From Schoenoplectus triqueter (lineage: Eukaryota; Streptophyta; Magnoliopsida; Poales; Cyperaceae), in NCBI GenBank assembly GCA_964058805.1, contig CAXKVV010000652.1:29947-93946 (forward strand): a stretch of 64,000 nucleotides of DNA, written 5' to 3'. The translations under genes and the position numbers were made by a program. The notes under the pieces are model-generated. The model was given only the letters and a program-made list of their open reading frames with translations. It made no database searches and was not told the DNA's origin. This document shows positions 49,818 through 60,635 of the stretch, in pieces (positions within the stretch are counted from its first letter, which is position 1; each line of letters begins with the position of its first letter).

Positions 49818-51907
49818 AATAATTTTCGGCGGTACCAATGGCGTCGAGACCCGTTTTCATGCTTTGCGCTCGCGGACTCTTTTTCGGCGGCGCCGAGGGC
49901 GTCGGGTCTGGTTTTCAAGTTTTGCGCGCCCGGACTCGTTTTCGGCGGTACCGAGGGCGTCGGGTCCCGTTTTCTTGTTTTGCGCGCCCGGACTCGTTTT
50001 CGGCGGTACCGAGGCCGTCGGGTCCCGTTTTCTTGTTTTGCGCGCCCGGACTCGTTTTCGGCGGTACCGAGGCCGTCGGGTCCCGTTTTCATGTTTTGCG
50101 CGCCCGGACTCGTTTTCGGCGGTACCGAGGGCTTCGGGTCCCGTTTTCATGTTTTGCGCGCTCGGACACATTTTCGGCGGTACCGAGGTCGTCGGGTCCC
50201 GTTTTCATGTTTTGCGCGCCCGGACTCGTTTTCGGCGGTACCGAGGTCGTCGGGTCCCGTTTTCATGTTTTGCGCGCCCGGACTCGTTTTCAGCGGTACC
50301 GAGGGCGTCGGGTCCCGTTTTCATGTTTTGCGTGCCCGGACTCGTTTTCGGCGGTTCCGAGGGCGTCGGGTCCCGTTTTCATGTTTTGCGAGCCCGGACT
50401 CGTTTTCGGCGGTCTCGAGGGCTTCGGGTCCCGTTTTCATGTTTTGCGCGCCCGGACTCGTTTTCGGCGGTACCGAGGGCGTCGGGTCCCGTTTTCATGT
50501 TTTGCGCGCCCGGACTCGTTTTCGGCGGTCTCGAGGGCTTCGGGTCCCGTTTTCATGTTTTGCGCGCACGGACACGTTTTCGGCGGTACCGAGGTCGTCG
50601 GGTCCCGTTTTCATGTTTTGCGAGCCCGGACTCGTTTTCGGCGGTACTGAGGGCGTCGGGTCCCGTTTTCATGTTTTGCGAGCCCGGACTCGTTTTCGGC
50701 GGTACCGAGGGCGTCGGGTCCCGTTTTCATGTTTTGCGCGCCCGGACTCGTTTTCGGCGGTACCGAGGGCGTCGGGTCCCGTTTTCATGTTTTGCGCGCC
50801 CGGACTCGTTTTCGGTGGTACCGAGGGCGTCGAGTCCTGTTTTCATGTTTTGCGCTCCCGGACTCGTTTTCGGCGGTACCGAGGGCGTCGGGTCCCGTTT
50901 TCATGTTTTGCGCTCCCCGACTCATTTTCGGCTCTACCGAGGGCGTCGGGTTCGGTTATCACGTTTTGCGCGCCCGGACTCGTTTTTCGGTGGTACCAAG
51001 GGCGTCGGGACCCGTTATCATGTTTTGCGCGCCCGGACTCGGTTTCGGCGGTACCGAGGGCGTCCGGTCCCGTTTTCATGTTTTGCGCTCCCCGACTCAT
51101 TTTCGGCGGTACCGATGGCGTCGAGACCCATTTTCATGTTTTGCGCTCTCGGACTCGTTTTCGGCGGCGCCGAGGGCGTCGGGTCTCATTTTCATATTTT
51201 GCGCGCCCGGACTCATTTTAGGCGGTACCGAGGGAGTCGTGTCCCGTTTTCATGTTTTGCGCGCCCGGACTCGGTTTCGGCGGTCTCGAGGGCTTCGGGT
51301 CCCGTTTTCATGTTTTGCGCGCCCGGACTCGTTTTCGGCGGTCTCGAGGGCTTCGGGTCCCGTTTTCATGTTTTGCGCGCTCGGACACGTTTTCGGCGGT
51401 ACCGAGGTCGTCGGGTCCCGTTTTCATGTTTTGCGCGCTCGGACTCGTTTTCGGCGGTCTCGAGGGCTTCGGGTCCCGTTTTCATGTTTTGCGCGCTCGG
51501 ACACGTTTTCGGCGGTACCGAGGTCGTCGGGTCCCGTTTTAATGTTTTGCGAGCCCCGGACTCGTTTTCGGCGGTACCGAGGTCGTCGGGTCCCGTTTTC
51601 ATGTTTTGCGCGCCCGGACTCGTTTTCGGCGGTACCGAGGTCGTCGGGTCCCGTTTTCATGTCTTGCGAGCCCGGACTCGTTTTCGGCGGTCTCGAGGGC
51701 TTCGGGTCCCGTTTTCATGTTTTACGCTCCCGGACTCGGTTTCGACGGCGCCGAGGGCGTCGGGACCCGTTTTAATGTTTTGAGCTCGCGGACTCTGTTT
51801 CGACGTTACCGAGGGCGTCGGGTCCCGTTTTCATGTTTTGCGCTCCCGGACTCGTTTGCGGCGGTACCGAGGGTGTCGGGTCCCGTTTTCAAGTTTTGCG
51901 CTCCTCG
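49818..51907 (+). repeat. Third HOR, unit 10 (2,090 bp, 36 monomers + 2)
   Basis: It has the same variant haplotype as units 6 and 9, with A at 51,017. It adds a second change of this kind, TTCGGTTATCACG, near 50,952. It has two GAGGCCGTC monomers. Confidence 0.93.
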
Positions 51908-53997
51908 AATAATTTTCGGCGGTACCAATGGCGTCGAGACCCGTTTTCATGCTTTGCGCTCGCGGACTATTTTTCGGCGGCGCCGAGGGCGTCGGGTCTG
52001 GTTTTCAAGTTTTGCGCGCCCGGACTCGTTTTCGGCGGTACCGAGGGCGTCGGGTCCCGTTTTCTTGTTTTGCGCGCCCGGACTCGTTTTCGGCGGTACC
52101 GAGGCCGTCGGGTCCCGTTTTCATGTTTTGCGCGCCCGGACTCGTTTTCGGCGGTACCGAGGGCTTCGGGTCCCGTTTTCATGTTTTGCGCGCTCGGACA
52201 CATTTTCGGCGGTACCGAGGTCGTCGGGTCCCGTTTTCATGTTTTGCGCGCCCGGACTCGTTTTCGGCGGTACCGAGGTCGTCGGGTCCCGTTTTCATGT
52301 TTTGCGCGCCCGGACTCGTTTTCGGCGGTACCGAGGTCGTCGGGTCCCGTTTTCATGTTTTGCGCGCCCGGACTCGTTTTCAGCGGTACCGAGGGCGTCG
52401 GGTCCCGTTTTCATGTTTTGCGTGCCCGGACTCGTTTTCGGCGGTTCCGAGGGCGTCGGGTCCCGTTTTCATGTTTTGCGAGCCCGGACTCGTTTTCGGC
52501 GGTCTCGAGGGCTTCGGGTCCCGTTTTCATGTTTTGCGCGCCCGGACTCGTTTTCGGCGGTACCGAGGGCGTCGGGTCCCGTTTTCATGTTTTGCGCGCC
52601 CGGACTCGTTTTCGGCGGTCTCGAGGGCTTCGGGTCCCGTTTTCATGTTTTGCGCGCACGGACACGTTTTCGGCGGTACCGAGGTCGTCGGGTCCTGTTT
52701 TCATGTTTTGCGAGCCCGGACTCGTTTTCGGCGGTACCGAGGGCGTCGGGTCCCGTTTTCATGTTTTGCGAGCCCGGACTCGTTTTCGGCGGTACCGAGG
52801 GCGTCGGGTCCCGTTTTCATGTTTTGCGTGCCCGGACTCGTTTTCGGCGGTACCGAGGGCGTCGGGTGTCGTTTTCATGTTTTGCGCGCCCGGACTCGTT
52901 TTCGGCGGTACCGAGGGCGTCGGGTCCTGTTTTCATGTTTTGCGCTCCCGGACTCGTTTTCGGCGGTACCGAGGGCGTCGGGTCCCGTTTTCATGTTTTG
53001 CGCTCCCCGACTCATTTTCGGGTCTACCGAGGGCGTCGGGTTCGGTTTTCACGTTTTGCGCGCCCGGACTCGTTTTTCGGTGGTACCGAGGGCGTCGGGA
53101 CCCGTTTTCATGTTTTGCGCGCCCGGACTCGGTTTCGGCGGTACCGAGGGCGTCCGGTCCCGTTTTCATGTTTTGCGCTCCCCGACTCATTTTCGGCGGT
53201 ACCGATGGCGTCGAGACCCATTTTCATGTTTTGCGCTCTCGGACTCGTTTTCGGCGGCGCCGAGGGCGTCGGGTCTCATTTTCATATTTTGCGCGCCCGG
53301 ACTCATTTTAGGCGGTACCGAGGGAGTCGTGTCCCGTTTTCATGTTTTGCGCGCCCGGACTCGGTTTCGGCGGTCTCGAGGGCTTCGGGTCCCGTTTTCA
53401 TGTTTTGCGCGCCCGGACTCGTTTTCGGCGGTCTCGAGGGCTTCGGGTCCCGTTTTCATGTTTTGCGCGCTCGGACACGTTTTCGGCGGTACCGAGGTCG
53501 TCGGGTCCCGTTTTCATGTTTTGCGCGCTCGGACTCGTTTTCGGCGGTCTCGAGGGCTTCGGGTCCCGTTTTCATGTTTTGCGCGCTCGGACACGTTTTC
53601 GGCGGTACCGAGGTCGTCGGGTCCCGTTTTAATGTTTTGCGAGCCCCGGACTCGTTTTCGGCGGTACCGAGGTCGTCGGGTCCCGTTTTCATGTTTTGCG
53701 CGCCCGGACTCGTTTTCGGCGGTACCGAGGTCGTCGGGTCCCGTTTTCATGTTTTGCGAGCCCGGACTCGTTTTCGGCGGTCTCGAGGGCTTCGGGTCCC
53801 GTTTTCATGTTTTACGCTCCCGGACTCGGTTTCGACGGCGCCGAGGGCGTCGGGACCCGTTTTAATGTTTTGAGCTCGCGGACTCTGTTTCGACGTTACC
53901 GAAGGCGTCGGGTCCCGTTTTCATGTTTTGCGCTCCCGGACTCGTTTTCGGCGGTACCGAGGGTGTCGGGTCCCGTTTTCAAGTTTTGCGCTCCTCG
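51908..53997 (+). repeat. Third HOR, unit 11 (2,090 bp, 36 monomers + 2)
   Basis: It has a single GAGGCCGTC monomer but an extra GAGGTCGTC monomer near 52,330, so its length equals unit 10 by a different composition. Private forms include GGGTGTCGTTTTCATG near 52,865 and ATTTTCGGGTCTACC near 53,012. Confidence 0.93.
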
Positions 53998-56028
53998 AAT
54001 AATTTTCGGCGGTACCAATGGCGTCGAGACCCGTTTTCATGCTTTGCGCTCGCGGACTCTTTTTCGGCGGCGCCGAGGGCGTCGGGTCTGGTTTTCAAGT
54101 TTTGCGCGCCCGGACTCGTTTTCGGCGGTACCGAGGGCGTCGGGTCCCGTTTTCTTGTTTTGCGCGCCCGGACTCGTTTTCGGCGGTACCGAGGCCGTCG
54201 GGTCCCGTTTTCATGTTTTGCGCGCCCGGACTCGTTTTCGGCGGTACCGAGGGCTTCGGGTCCCGTTTTCATGTTTTGCGCGCTCGGACACATTTTCGGC
54301 GGTACCGAGGTCGTCGGGTCCCGTTTTCATGTTTTGCGCGCCCGGACTCGTTTTCGGCGGTACCGAGGTCGTCGGGTCCCGTTTTCATGTTTTGCGCGCC
54401 CGGACTCGTTTTCAGCGGTACCGAGGGCGTCGGGTCCTGTTTTCATGTTTTGCGTGCCCGGACTCGTTTTCGGCGGTTCCGAGGGCGTCGGGTCCCGTTT
54501 TCATGTTTTGCGAGCCCGGACTCGTTTTCGGCGGTCTCGAGGGCTTCGGGTCCCGTTTTCATGTTTTGCGCGCCCGGACTCGTTTTCGGCGGTACCGAGG
54601 GCGTCGGGTCCCGTTTTCATGTTTTGCGCGCCCGGACTCGTTTTCGGCGGTCTCGAGGGCTTCGGGTCCCGTTTTCATGTTTTGCGCGCACGGACACGTT
54701 TTCGGCGGTACCGAGGTCGTCGGGTCCCGTTTTCATGTTTTGCGAGCCCGGACTCGTTTTCGGCGGTACCGAGGGCGTCGGGTCCCGTTTTCATGTTTTG
54801 CGTGCCCGAACTCGTTTTCGGCGGTACCGAGGGCGTCGGGTCCCGTTTTCATGTTTTGCGTGCCCGGACTCGTTTTCGGCGGTACCGAGGGCGTCGGGTC
54901 CCGTTTTCATGTTTTGCGCGCCCGGACTCGTTTTCGGCGGTACCGAGGGCGTCGAGTCCTGTTTTCATGTTTTGCGCTCCCGGACTCGTTTTCGGCGGTA
55001 CCGAGGGCGTCGGGTCCCGTTTTCATGTTTTGCGCTCCCCGACTCATTTTCGGCTCTACCGAGGGCGTCGGGTTCGGTTTTCACGTTTTGCGCGCCCGGA
55101 CTCGTTTTTCGGTGGTACCGAGGGCGTCGGGACCCGTTTTCATGTTTTGCGCGCCCGGACTCGGTTTCGGCGGTACCGAGGGCGTCCGGTCCCGTTTTCA
55201 TGTTTTGCGCTCCCCGACTCATTTTCGGCGGTACCGATGGCGTCGAGACCCATTTTCATGTTTTGCGCTCTCGGACTCGTTTTCGGCGGCGCCGAGGGCG
55301 TCGGGTCTCATTTTCATATTTTGCGCGCCCGGACTCATTTTAGGCGGTACCGAGGGAGTCGTGTCCCGTTTTCATGTTTTGCGCGCCCGGACTCGGTTTC
55401 GGCGGTCTCGAGGGCTTCGGGTCCCGTTTTCATGTTTTGCGCGCCCGGACTCGTTTTCGGCGGTCTCAAGGGCTTCGGGTCCCGTTTTCATGTTTTGCGC
55501 GCTCGGACACGTTTTCGGCGGTACCGTGGTCGTCGGGTCCCGTTTTCATGTTTTGCGCGCTCGGACTCGTTTTCGGCGGTCTCGAGGGCTTCGGGTCCCG
55601 TTTTCATGTTTTGCGCGCTCGGACACGTTTTCGGCGGTACCGAGGTCGTCGGGTCCCGTTTTAATGTTTTGCGCGCCCGGACTCGTTTTCGGCGGTACCG
55701 AGGTCGTCGGGTCCCGTTTTCATGTTTTGCGCGCCCGGACTCGTTTTCGGCGGTACCGAGGTCGTCGGGTCCCGTTTTCATGTTTTGCGAGCCCGGACTC
55801 GTTTTCGGCGGTCTCGAGGGCTTCGGGTCCCGTTTTCATGTTTTACGCTCCCGGACTCGGTTTCGACGGCGCCGAGGGCGTCGGGACCCGTTTTAATGTT
55901 TTGAGCTCGCGGACTCTGTTTCGACGTTACCGAGGGCGTCGGGTCCCGTTTTCATGTTTTGCGCTCCCGGACTCGTTTTCGGCGGTACCGAGGGTGTCGG
56001 GTCCCGTTTTCAAGTTTTGCGCTCCTCG
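53998..56028 (+). repeat. Third HOR, unit 12 (2,031 bp, 35 monomers + 1)
   Basis: Last complete unit. It lacks the extra C (GCGCGCCCGG near 55,670), giving +1. Private changes CGGTCTCAAGGG near 55,460 and GTACCGTGGTCG near 55,520 fit more drift at the array edge. Confidence 0.92.
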
Positions 56029-57990
56029 AATAATTTTCGGCGGTACCGATGGCGTCGAGACCCGTTTTCATGCTTTGCGCTCGCGGACTCTTTTTCGGCG
56101 GCGCCGAGGGCATCGGGTCTGGTTTTCAAGTTTTGCGCGCCCGGACTCATTTTCGGCGGTACCGAGGGCGTCGGGTCCCGTTTTCTTGTTTTGCGCGCCC
56201 GGACTCGTTTTCGGCGATACCGAGGTCGTCGGGTCCCGTTTTCATGTTTTGCGCGCCCGGACTCGTTTTCTGCGGTACCGAGGGCGTCGGGTCCCGTTTT
56301 CATGTTTTGCGCGCCCGGATTCCTTTTCGGCGGTCTCGAGGGCTTCGGTTCCCGTTTTCATGTTTTGCGCGCTCGGACACGTTTTCGGCGGTACCGAGGT
56401 CGTCGGGTCCCGTTTTCATGTTTTGCGCGCCCGGACTCGTTTTCGGCGGTACCGAGGGCGTCGGGTCCCGTTTTCATGTTTTGCGTGCCCGGACTCGTTT
56501 TCGGCGGTACCGAGGGCGTCGGGTCCCGTTTTCATGTTTTTCGCGCCCGGACTCGTTTTCGGCGGTACCGAGGTCGTCGGGTCCCGTTTTCATGTTTTGC
56601 GCGCCCGGACTCGTTTTCGGCGGTACCGAGGTCGTCGGGTCCCGTTTAGATGTTTTGCGAGCCCGGACTCATTTTCGGCGGTCTCGAGGGCTTCGGGTCC
56701 CGTTTTCTTGTTTTGCGCGCCCGGACTCGTTTTCGGCGGTACCGAGGCCGTCGGGTCCCGTTTTCATGTTTTGCGCGCCCGGACTCGTTTTCGGCGGTAC
56801 CGAGGGCTTCGGGTCCCGTTTTCATGTTTTGCGCGCTCGGACACATTTTCGGCGGTACCGAGGTCGTCGGGTCCGGTTTTCATGTTTTGCGAGCTCGGAC
56901 TCGTTTTCGGCGGTACCGAGGTCGTCGGGTCCCGCTTTCATGTTTTGCGCGCCCGGACTCGTTTTCGGCGGTACCGAGGGCGTCGGGTCCCGTTTTCTTG
57001 TTTTGCGCGCCTGGACTCGTTTTCGGCGATACCGAGGTCGTCGGGTCCTGTTTTCATGTTGTGCGCGCCCGGACTCGTTTTCGGCTGTACCGAGGGCGTC
57101 GGGTCCCGTTTTCATGTTGTGCGCGCCCGGACTCGTTTTCGGCGGTCTCGAGGGCTTCGGGTCCCGTTTTCATGTTCTGCGCGCCCGGACTCGTTTTCGG
57201 CGGTACCGAGGTCGTCGGGTCCCGTTTTCATGTTTTGCGCTCCCGGACTCGTTTTCGGCGGTACCGAGGTCGTCGGGTCCCGTTTTCATGTTTTGCGCGC
57301 CCGGACTCATTTTCGGCGGTACCGAGGTCGTCGGGTCCCGTTTTCATGTTTTGCGCGCCCGGACTCGTTTTCGGCGGTCTCGAGGGCTTCGGGTCCCGTT
57401 TTCATGTTTTGCGTGCCCGGACTCGTTTTCGGCGGTACCGAGGGCGTCGGGTCCCGTTTTCTTGTTTTGCGCGCCCGGACTCGTTTTCGTCGGTACCGAG
57501 GCCGTCGGGTCCCGTTTTCATGTTTTGCGCGCCCGGACTCGTTTTCGGCGCTACCGAGGTCATCGGGTCCCGTTTTCATGTTTTGCGCGCCCGGACTCGT
57601 TTTCGGCGGTCTCGAGGGCTTCGGGTCTCGTTTTCATGTTTTGCGCGCCCGGACTCGTTTTCGGCGGTACCAAGGGCGTCGGGTACCGTTTTCATGTTTT
57701 GCGCGCCCGGACTCGTTTTCGGCGGTCTCGAGGGCTTCGGGTCCCGTTTTCATGTTTTGCGCGCTCGGACACGTTTTCGGCGGTACCGAGGTCGTCGGGT
57801 CCCGTTTTCATGTTTTGCGCGCCCGGACTCGTTTTCGGCGGTACCGAGGGCGTCGGGTCCCGTTTTCATGTTTTGCGTGCCCGGACTCGTTTTCGGCGGT
57901 ACCGAGGGCGTCGGGTCCCGTTTTCATGTTTTGCGCGCCCGGACTCGTTTTCGGCGGTACCGAGGGCGTCGGGTCCCGTTTTCATGTTTT
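56029..57990 (+). repeat. Transitional satellite after the third HOR
   Basis: About 34 monomers in which GGTACCGAGGGCGTC, GGTACCGAGGTCGTC and GGTCTCGAGGGCTTC types are mixed without a long period I can see. It opens with the last AATAATTTTC marker. It has private forms CCCGTTTAGATG near 56,643 and two ATGTTGTGCGCGCC monomers (near 57,056 and 57,114). No gene is present. Confidence 0.85.
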
Positions 57991-60635
57991 GCGCACCCGG
58001 ACTCGTTTTCGGCGGTCTCGAGGGCGTCGGGTCCCGTTTTCGGCGGTATCGAGGGCGTCGGGTCACATTTTCTTGTTTTGCGCGCCCGGACTCATTTTCG
58101 GAGGTAACGAGGGCGTCGGGTCGCGGTTTCATGTTTTGCGTGCCCGGACTCGTTTTCGGCCGTACCGAGGGCGTCGGCTCCCGTTTCCATGTTTTGCGCG
58201 CCCCAACTCGTTTTCGGCGGTCCCGGGGGCGTCGGCTCCCGTTTCATGTTTTGCGCTCCCTGACTCGTTTTCGGCCGTATCGAGGGCGTCGGGTATCGTT
58301 TTCATGTTTTGCGCGCCCAAACTCATTTTCGGCGATACCGAGGCCGTCGGGTCCCGTTTTCATGTTTTGCGCGCCCGGACTCGTTTTCGGCGATACCGAG
58401 GGCGTCGGATCCCGTTTTAATGTTTTGCGCACCCGGACTCGTTTTCGGCTGTCTCGAGGGCGTCAGGCCCCGTTTTCGATAATATCGAGACCGTCGGGTA
58501 TCGTTTTCATGTTTTGCGTGCCCGAACCCATTTTCGGCGGTACCGAGTCCGTCGGGTCCCGTTTTCATGTTTTCCGCGCCCGGACTCGTTTTCGGCGATA
58601 CCGAGGGCGTCGGGTCCTGTTTTAATGTTTGGCGCGCCCGGACTCGTTTTCGGCGGTCTCGAAGGCGTCGGGTCCCATTTTCGGCGGTACCGTGGGCGTC
58701 GTGTCACATTTTCTTATTTTGCGCGCCCGAACTCGTTGTCGGCGGTACCGAGGGCGTCGGGTCCCGTTTTCGGCGGTCGTGTCCCATTTTTATGTTTTGC
58801 GCGCCCGGACTCGTTTTCGGCGGTACCGAGGTCGTCAGGTCCCGTTTCCATGTTTTGCGCGCCCGGAGCCGTTTTCGGCGGTACCGAGGGCGTCGGGTCG
58901 CGTTTTCATGTTTTGCGCGCCCGGACTCGTTTTCGGCGATACCGAGGGCGTCGGGTCCCGTTTTCATGTTTTGTGCTCTCGGACTCGTTTTCGGCGGTAC
59001 CGAGGGCGTCGGGTCCCGTTTTCGGCGATACCGAGGGCGTCGTGTCCCGTTTTCTTGTTTTGCGCGCCCGGACTCGTTTTCGGCGGTACCGAGGGCGTCA
59101 GGTCCCGTTTTCGGCGGTATCGAGGGTGTCGGGTCACATTTTCTTGTTTTGCGCGCCCGGACTCGTTTACGGAGGTAACGAGGGCGTCGGGTCGCGTTTT
59201 CATGTTTTGCGCGCCCGGACTCGTTTTCGGCGGTCTCGAGGGCTTCGGGTCTCGTTTTCATGTTTTGCGCGCCCGGAGCCGTTTTCGGCGGTACCGAGGG
59301 CGTCGGGTCGCGTTTTCATGTTTTGCGCGCCCGGACTCGTTTTCGGCGATACCGAGGGCGTCGGGTCCCGTTTTCATGTTTTGTGCTCTCGGACTCGTTT
59401 TCGGCGGTACCAAGGGCGTCGGGTCCCGTTTTCGGCGATACCGAGGGCGTCGTGTCCCGTTTTCTTGTTTTGCGCGCCCGGACTCGTTTTCGGCGGTACC
59501 GAGGTCGTCGGGTCCCGTTTTCATGTTTTGCGCGCCAGGACTCATTTTCGGCGGTACCGAGGGCGTCGGGTCGCGTTTTCATGTTTTGCGCGCCCGGACT
59601 CGTTTTCGGCAATACCGAGGGCGTCGGGTCCAGTTTTCATGTTTTGTGCTCCCGGCCTCGTTTTCGAAGGTACCGAGGGCGTCGGGTCCCGTTTTCGGCG
59701 ATACCGTGGGCGTCGGGTCCCGTTTTCATGTTTTGCGCGCCCGGACTCGTTTTCAGCGGTACCGAGGGCGTCGGGTCCCGTTTTCATGTTTTGCGCGCCC
59801 GGACTCGTTTTCGGCGGTCTCGAGGGCGTCAGGTCCCGTTTTCGGCGGTATCGAGGGTGTTGGGTCACATTTTCTTGTTTTGCGCGCCCGGACTCGTTTA
59901 CGGAGGTAACGAGGGCGTCGGGTCGCGTTTTCATGTTTTGCGTTCCCGGACTCGTTTTCGGCCGTACCGAGGGCGTCGGCTCCCGTTTCCATGTTTTAAG
60001 CGCCCCGACTCGTTTTCGGCGGTCCCGAGGGCGTCGGGTCCCGTTTTCATGTTTTGCGCGCCCCAACTCATTTTCTGCGGTACCGAGGCCGTCGGGTCCC
60101 GTTTTCATGTTTTGCGCGCCCGGACTCGTTTTCGGCGATACCGAGGTCGTCGGGTCCCGTTTTCATGTTTTGCGCGCCCGGACTCGTTTTCAGCGGTACT
60201 GAGGGCGTCGGGTCCCGTTTTCATGTTTTGCGCGCCCGGACTCGTTTTCGGCGGTCTCGAGGGCTTCGGGTCCCGTTTTCATGTTTTGCGGGCTCGGACT
60301 CGTTTTCGGCCGTACCGAGGTCGTCGGGTCCCATTTTCATGTTTTGCGCGCTCGGACTCGTTTTTGGCGGTACCGAGGGCGTCGGGTCCCGTTTTCATGT
60401 TTTGCGCGCCCGGACTCGTTTTCGGCGGTACCGAGGGCGTCGGGTCCCGTTTTCATGTTTTGCGCGCCCGGACTCGTTTTCGGCGGTACCGAGGGCTTCG
60501 GGTCCCGTTTTCATGTTTTGCGCGCCCGGACTCGTTTTCGGCGGTACCGAGGTCGTCGGGTCCCGTTTTCATGTTTTGCGCGCACGGACTCGTTTTCGGC
60601 GGTACCGAGGGCGTCGGGTCCCGTTTTCATGTTTT
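57991..60635 (+). repeat. 2,645-bp block, copy 1, rich in half-monomers
   Basis: It starts at GCGCACCCGG (57,991), which recurs at 60,636. Many monomers are 31-bp halves in which CCCGTTTTC runs directly into GGCGGTA, for example near 58,036, 58,671, 59,017, 59,106, 59,427, 59,689 and 59,838. A nested duplication of 410 bp (GCCCGGAGCC at 58,861 and 59,271) equals six monomers plus two halves. An aberrant AT-richer monomer (CGTTTTCGATAATATCG) lies near 58,471. No gene is present. Confidence 0.9.
58764..58785 (+). repeat. Shortest satellite unit, about 20 bp
   Basis: CCCGTTTTCGGCGGTCGTG shows a 31-bp half-monomer with a further 11-bp loss between GGCGGT and CGTGTCCC. The homologous form is present in the second copy of the block near 61,408. 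Confidence 0.75.

Larger units (their letters stand above)
19428..56050 (+). repeat. AATAATTTTC marker monomer, 17 occurrences
   Basis: A rare monomer pair (CTCCTCGAATAATTTTCGG, then GATGG or AATGG after GGTACC, and in most copies TCATGCTTTGCG) marks unit boundaries in the right arm. AATAATTTTC starts at 19,428 (the orientation switch itself), 23,521, 27,034, 30,547, 32,637, 34,553, 36,468, 38,441, 40,531, 42,679, 44,652, 45,638, 47,786, 49,818, 51,908, 53,998 and 56,029. The 12 occurrences from 32,637 to 53,998 have GGTACCAATGG. The first four and the last have GGTACCGATGG. I saw no reverse-complement copy in the left arm. Confidence 0.9.

Noticed and set aside
53696..58420. 1,574-codon open frame on the plus strand as a giant repeat protein
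   Set aside because: Overlapping frames are open in the other two phases, the 58-residue period equals the DNA period, and the frame crosses unit boundaries and monomer indels freely. It is a consequence of a stop-free satellite strand.
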